Below the pieces are notes generated by a model. That model saw nothing but the letters and a program-made list of their open reading frames with translations, had not been told where the DNA came from and did no database searches. Of a DNA stretch of 7,523 bases, positions 5,799 to 7,523 are shown piece by piece. Where the stretch lies: contig JAEVZE010000167.1 in the NCBI GenBank assembly GCA_023392395.1, positions 1-7,523 of the forward strand, given 5' to 3'. Position 1 is the stretch's first letter. Each line of letters starts with the position of its first letter. The DNA comes from Bacillota bacterium. Its GTDB lineage: Bacteria > Bacillota > Clostridia > Christensenellales > Aristaeellaceae. The translations under genes and the position numbers were made by a program.

Positions 5799-7523
5799 CA
5801 AGCGGTTCACCTCCCCATTGAGACAATTGCCGCATCCATTGAAACACGGGGTTGTCAAGCGGATCGACCTTGCGCCTTGGCACCGGGCGTAAAAAGGGCG
5901 GCGCCTCGTGGAGCTCGATCAGGTTCATGTCGGTCAGAACTTGAAGGCCGGCAAATACGCAGTTGGCCGGTAAATTTGCGTCTATCGCGAGATCCTTCAG
6001 ATTTTCCTTCAGCAATCTCGCCATGTTGGGCCTGCGCATCAGATCCCATGCCGCGACATAGATCGCGCGCAGTTCGTCCACATCTGGAAGCTTCAAAGCA
6101 AGCGTCGCGGGTTTTTCGGGCTCCAAAACCGGATATCCCCAGAACGCGCCGGGCGCGTCCAAGCTGAAGACCCGGTCGTAGCCTAAGGGCGGCGGGCCCG
6201 GCGGCAGAAGGCAGAACGCGTTGAACGCGCGCGGATCTCCCGGATAACCGCCCATAAGCACGTCCATCCGGTCGGGCGCTTCCCGCTGGGCTGCCTTGAG
6301 GAACGCCTGCGCTGCCTCGCGTTTCGCGGATACGACCAGCGCGCCCCTCGGCGAGCGGATCAAGCGCTCGAAAATCGCCTCGAATCCGTCAAAAAAGCCC
6401 ACGTATGGTACAGAGTATGCCTTATTATAGAGCCTGTTTGTTAAGAACGTTTGGAACAGCCCGTCAAAATCCGGCATGGCGGCGAGAAAAGCGTCGAGAT
6501 AGCTCGCCTGCCCGATCGCCTTGACCTGGCATTCCAGATATTCCCGCCCGTTGAAGCGGCCCATCTGCGGCGCATACAAAGCCCGCACGCGCTCCGGCAG
6601 GGTTTTTGCCTGTCCGCCCATCGAGAAAGCAACGCCGGGTAGACTCTTTCCGCCCTCCTCCAGCCGGAGCCTGAGGTGCGCGCCGCCCGCGCCCACCGCC
6701 TCGCGGCTGACAACGCTCGCCTCCGTCAGAAACACAGGCGCGGGGTTCCCAAAGCCGGTGGGCTCAAAAAGCGACAGCGAACGCACAAAGGTTTCATCCA
6801 GCGCGGAAAGCGGCAGCGCCATGTCGTACCGGGCGGAGGGCACGAAGCATTCCGGGTCTGTCGCGCGCGAGATCGTCTCATCCAGCGCATGCGCAAACGC
6901 TTCCAGGCGGTCCGCCGGGAGCGTCAGTCCCGCCGCCTGGCTGTGGCCGCCGAAGCGGGTCAAAAAGCTGGACACTTCCGACAGCGCCAGAAAGATGTCA
7001 ATGCCAGGGATCGAGCGGCAGGAGCCGTGCAGCGTGTCTCCCTCCCGGCGCATCAGCACTGTGGGCAGGTTGTACCGTTCCACCAGCCGGGACGCCGCCA
7101 GCCCCAGAACGCCCGTGTTCCAGCCCTCGCCCGCCAGCACGATGGCGCGGCGGGAAGCGAAGTCAAAGTCCTGAAGCTGCGACTCCGCGCCCGAGAGGAT
7201 CTCGGCCTCAAGCCTCTTTCGCTCGGTATTTTCCACTTCCAGTTCTCGGGCCAGCGGGTCGGCTTCTTCCTTTGTTTGCGCGGCCAGAAGGCGCAATGAC
7301 CGGACCGCGTCGCCCACCCGGCCCCCCGCGTTGAGCCGGGGCGCCAGTTGAAAGGCGATTTTGCCTGCCGTGACCGCGCCCTTTGCCACGCCCGCGGCCT
7401 CCATCAGGGAGGCGATGCCCGGGCGGGGATCGGCGTTCATCCGCTGGATACCCAGCCAGGTGATCGCCCGGTTTTCACCCGTCAGCGGCACCACGTCGGC
7501 CACCGTGCCCAGCGCCGCCAGGT
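5776..7523 (-). CDS. recJ: Single-stranded-DNA-specific exonuclease RecJ, C-terminal part
   Basis: The frame is open to the window edge, so the 5' end, including the N-terminal DHH motifs, is missing; 581 residues remain. RecJ degrades single-stranded DNA 5' to 3' in recombination and mismatch or base-excision repair. The visible part starts LAALGTVADVVPLTGENR, the well-known end of the DHH domain. It continues with LAPRLNAGGR (59-68), the DHHA1 stretch GEGWNTGVLGLAASRL (131-146), CRSIPGID, and FGGHSQAAG (190-198), whose His is part of the active site in the family. An OB-like part containing FNGREYLECQVK comes next, then a long C-terminal region of the kind present in Firmicutes RecJ, ending in a basic Pro-rich tail. 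The GTG at 7503 is an internal valine, not a start. The stop TGA at 5776-5778 lies inside rel. Identity is firm; the missing half cannot be judged. Confidence 0.93.
   Translation of the reverse strand, partial: LAALGTVADVVPLTGENRAITWLGIQRMNADPRPGIASLMEAAGVAKGAVTAGKIAFQLAPRLNAGGRVGDAVRSLRLLAAQTKEEADPLARELEVENTERKRLEAEILSGAESQLQDFDFASRRAIVLAGEGWNTGVLGLAASRLVERYNLPTVLMRREGDTLHGSCRSIPGIDIFLALSEVSSFLTRFGGHSQAAGLTLPADRLEAFAHALDETISRATDPECFVPSARYDMALPLSALDETFVRSLSLFEPTGFGNPAPVFLTEASVVSREAVGAGGAHLRLRLEEGGKSLPGVAFSMGGQAKTLPERVRALYAPQMGRFNGREYLECQVKAIGQASYLDAFLAAMPDFDGLFQTFLTNRLYNKAYSVPYVGFFDGFEAIFERLIRSPRGALVVSAKREAAQAFLKAAQREAPDRMDVLMGGYPGDPRAFNAFCLLPPGPPPLGYDRVFSLDAPGAFWGYPVLEPEKPATLALKLPDVDELRAIYVAAWDLMRRPNMARLLKENLKDLAIDANLPANCVFAGLQVLTDMNLIELHEAPPFLRPVPRRKVDPLDNPVFQWMRQLSQWGGEPLDERRNPA
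5807..5816 (-). promoter_or_regulatory. Strong ribosome binding site for rel inside recJ
   Basis: The minus strand reads GGGGAGGTGA, eight bases before the ATG at 5798. This near-perfect Shine-Dalgarno favours that start over an in-frame TTG at 5858, which has no comparable site. It lies within the last codons of recJ, so ribosomes ending recJ would pass directly over it. Confidence 0.8.

Noticed and set aside
5799..5858. In-frame upstream extension of rel from a TTG, adding CFNGCGNC (CxxxCxxC-like).
   Set aside because: The residues come from the recJ coding region read in another frame, the TTG has no good Shine-Dalgarno, and the ATG at 5798 has a near-perfect one.
3387..6167. A 926-codon open frame on the plus strand, antisense to rel and the end of recJ.
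   Set aside because: Its product is rich in His, Val, Gln, Arg and Leu and has no recognisable domain. It is the mirror of a well-defined rel gene whose GC-rich codon use removes stops in the antisense frame. No Shine-Dalgarno or conserved motif supports it.
6424..6429. A perfect TATAAT on the minus strand in an AT-richer patch within recJ, about 630 nt before rel.
   Set aside because: It encodes Tyr-Asn in frame within recJ and no credible -35 box lies 16-18 bases upstream. An internal promoter for rel would need transcription start data.
7086..7133. Asn in place of the common His in the RecJ WHxG motif (GWNTGVLG).
   Set aside because: As far as I recall, Asn at this position also occurs in other Firmicutes RecJ proteins, and the surrounding motifs are intact, so I do not count it as damage.

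Overview
The window is a GC-rich stretch in which every gene I can support lies on the minus strand, so transcription runs from position 7523 down to 1. In that order the genes are: recJ (5' end outside the window), a bifunctional (p)ppGpp synthetase/hydrolase (rel/relA), dtd (D-aminoacyl-tRNA deacylase), a glyoxalase II-like metallo-beta-lactamase hydrolase, hemZ (radical SAM, HemN/HemW-related), a membrane-anchored cyclophilin, and the first 17 codons of a second cyclophilin. A relA-dtd-MBL-hemZ string downstream of recJ is a known arrangement in Firmicutes, especially Clostridia, and HemZ is largely a Firmicutes protein. I infer a high-GC member of the Clostridia, possibly a gut lineage; I cannot name a genus.

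The genes are packed as one operon. recJ/rel overlap by 23 nt, rel/dtd share one base (TAATG), MBL/hemZ overlap by 4 nt (ATGA), hemZ/cyclophilin overlap by 4 nt (GTGA), and the two cyclophilins are 13 nt apart. The one break in this pattern is a gap of 209 nt between dtd and the MBL gene (2762-2970). A 189-bp palindromic element at 2783-2971 nearly fills it. Its ends are 26-nt inverted repeats that match at 21 of 26 positions, a GAA-loop hairpin sits at its exact centre, and TA dinucleotides flank its core. It looks like a MITE-type or other small palindromic insertion between two co-transcribed genes.

The products are housekeeping: single-strand exonuclease repair (RecJ), stringent-response alarmone control (Rel), proofreading of D-amino acids on tRNA (Dtd), a thioester or other small-molecule hydrolase (MBL), a radical SAM enzyme of disputed role in heme synthesis (HemZ), and proline isomerases. 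The shared theme of translation quality and stress is loose, and co-transcription is the firmest link between them.

No promoter, terminator, tRNA, rRNA, CRISPR array or transposase gene is visible. The operon promoter must lie upstream of 7523. I see no new multi-gene system. The items most worth a second look are the palindromic element, the Cys-containing N-terminal extension and CxxC motif of Rel, and the tandem cyclophilins where hisS-aspS often lie.
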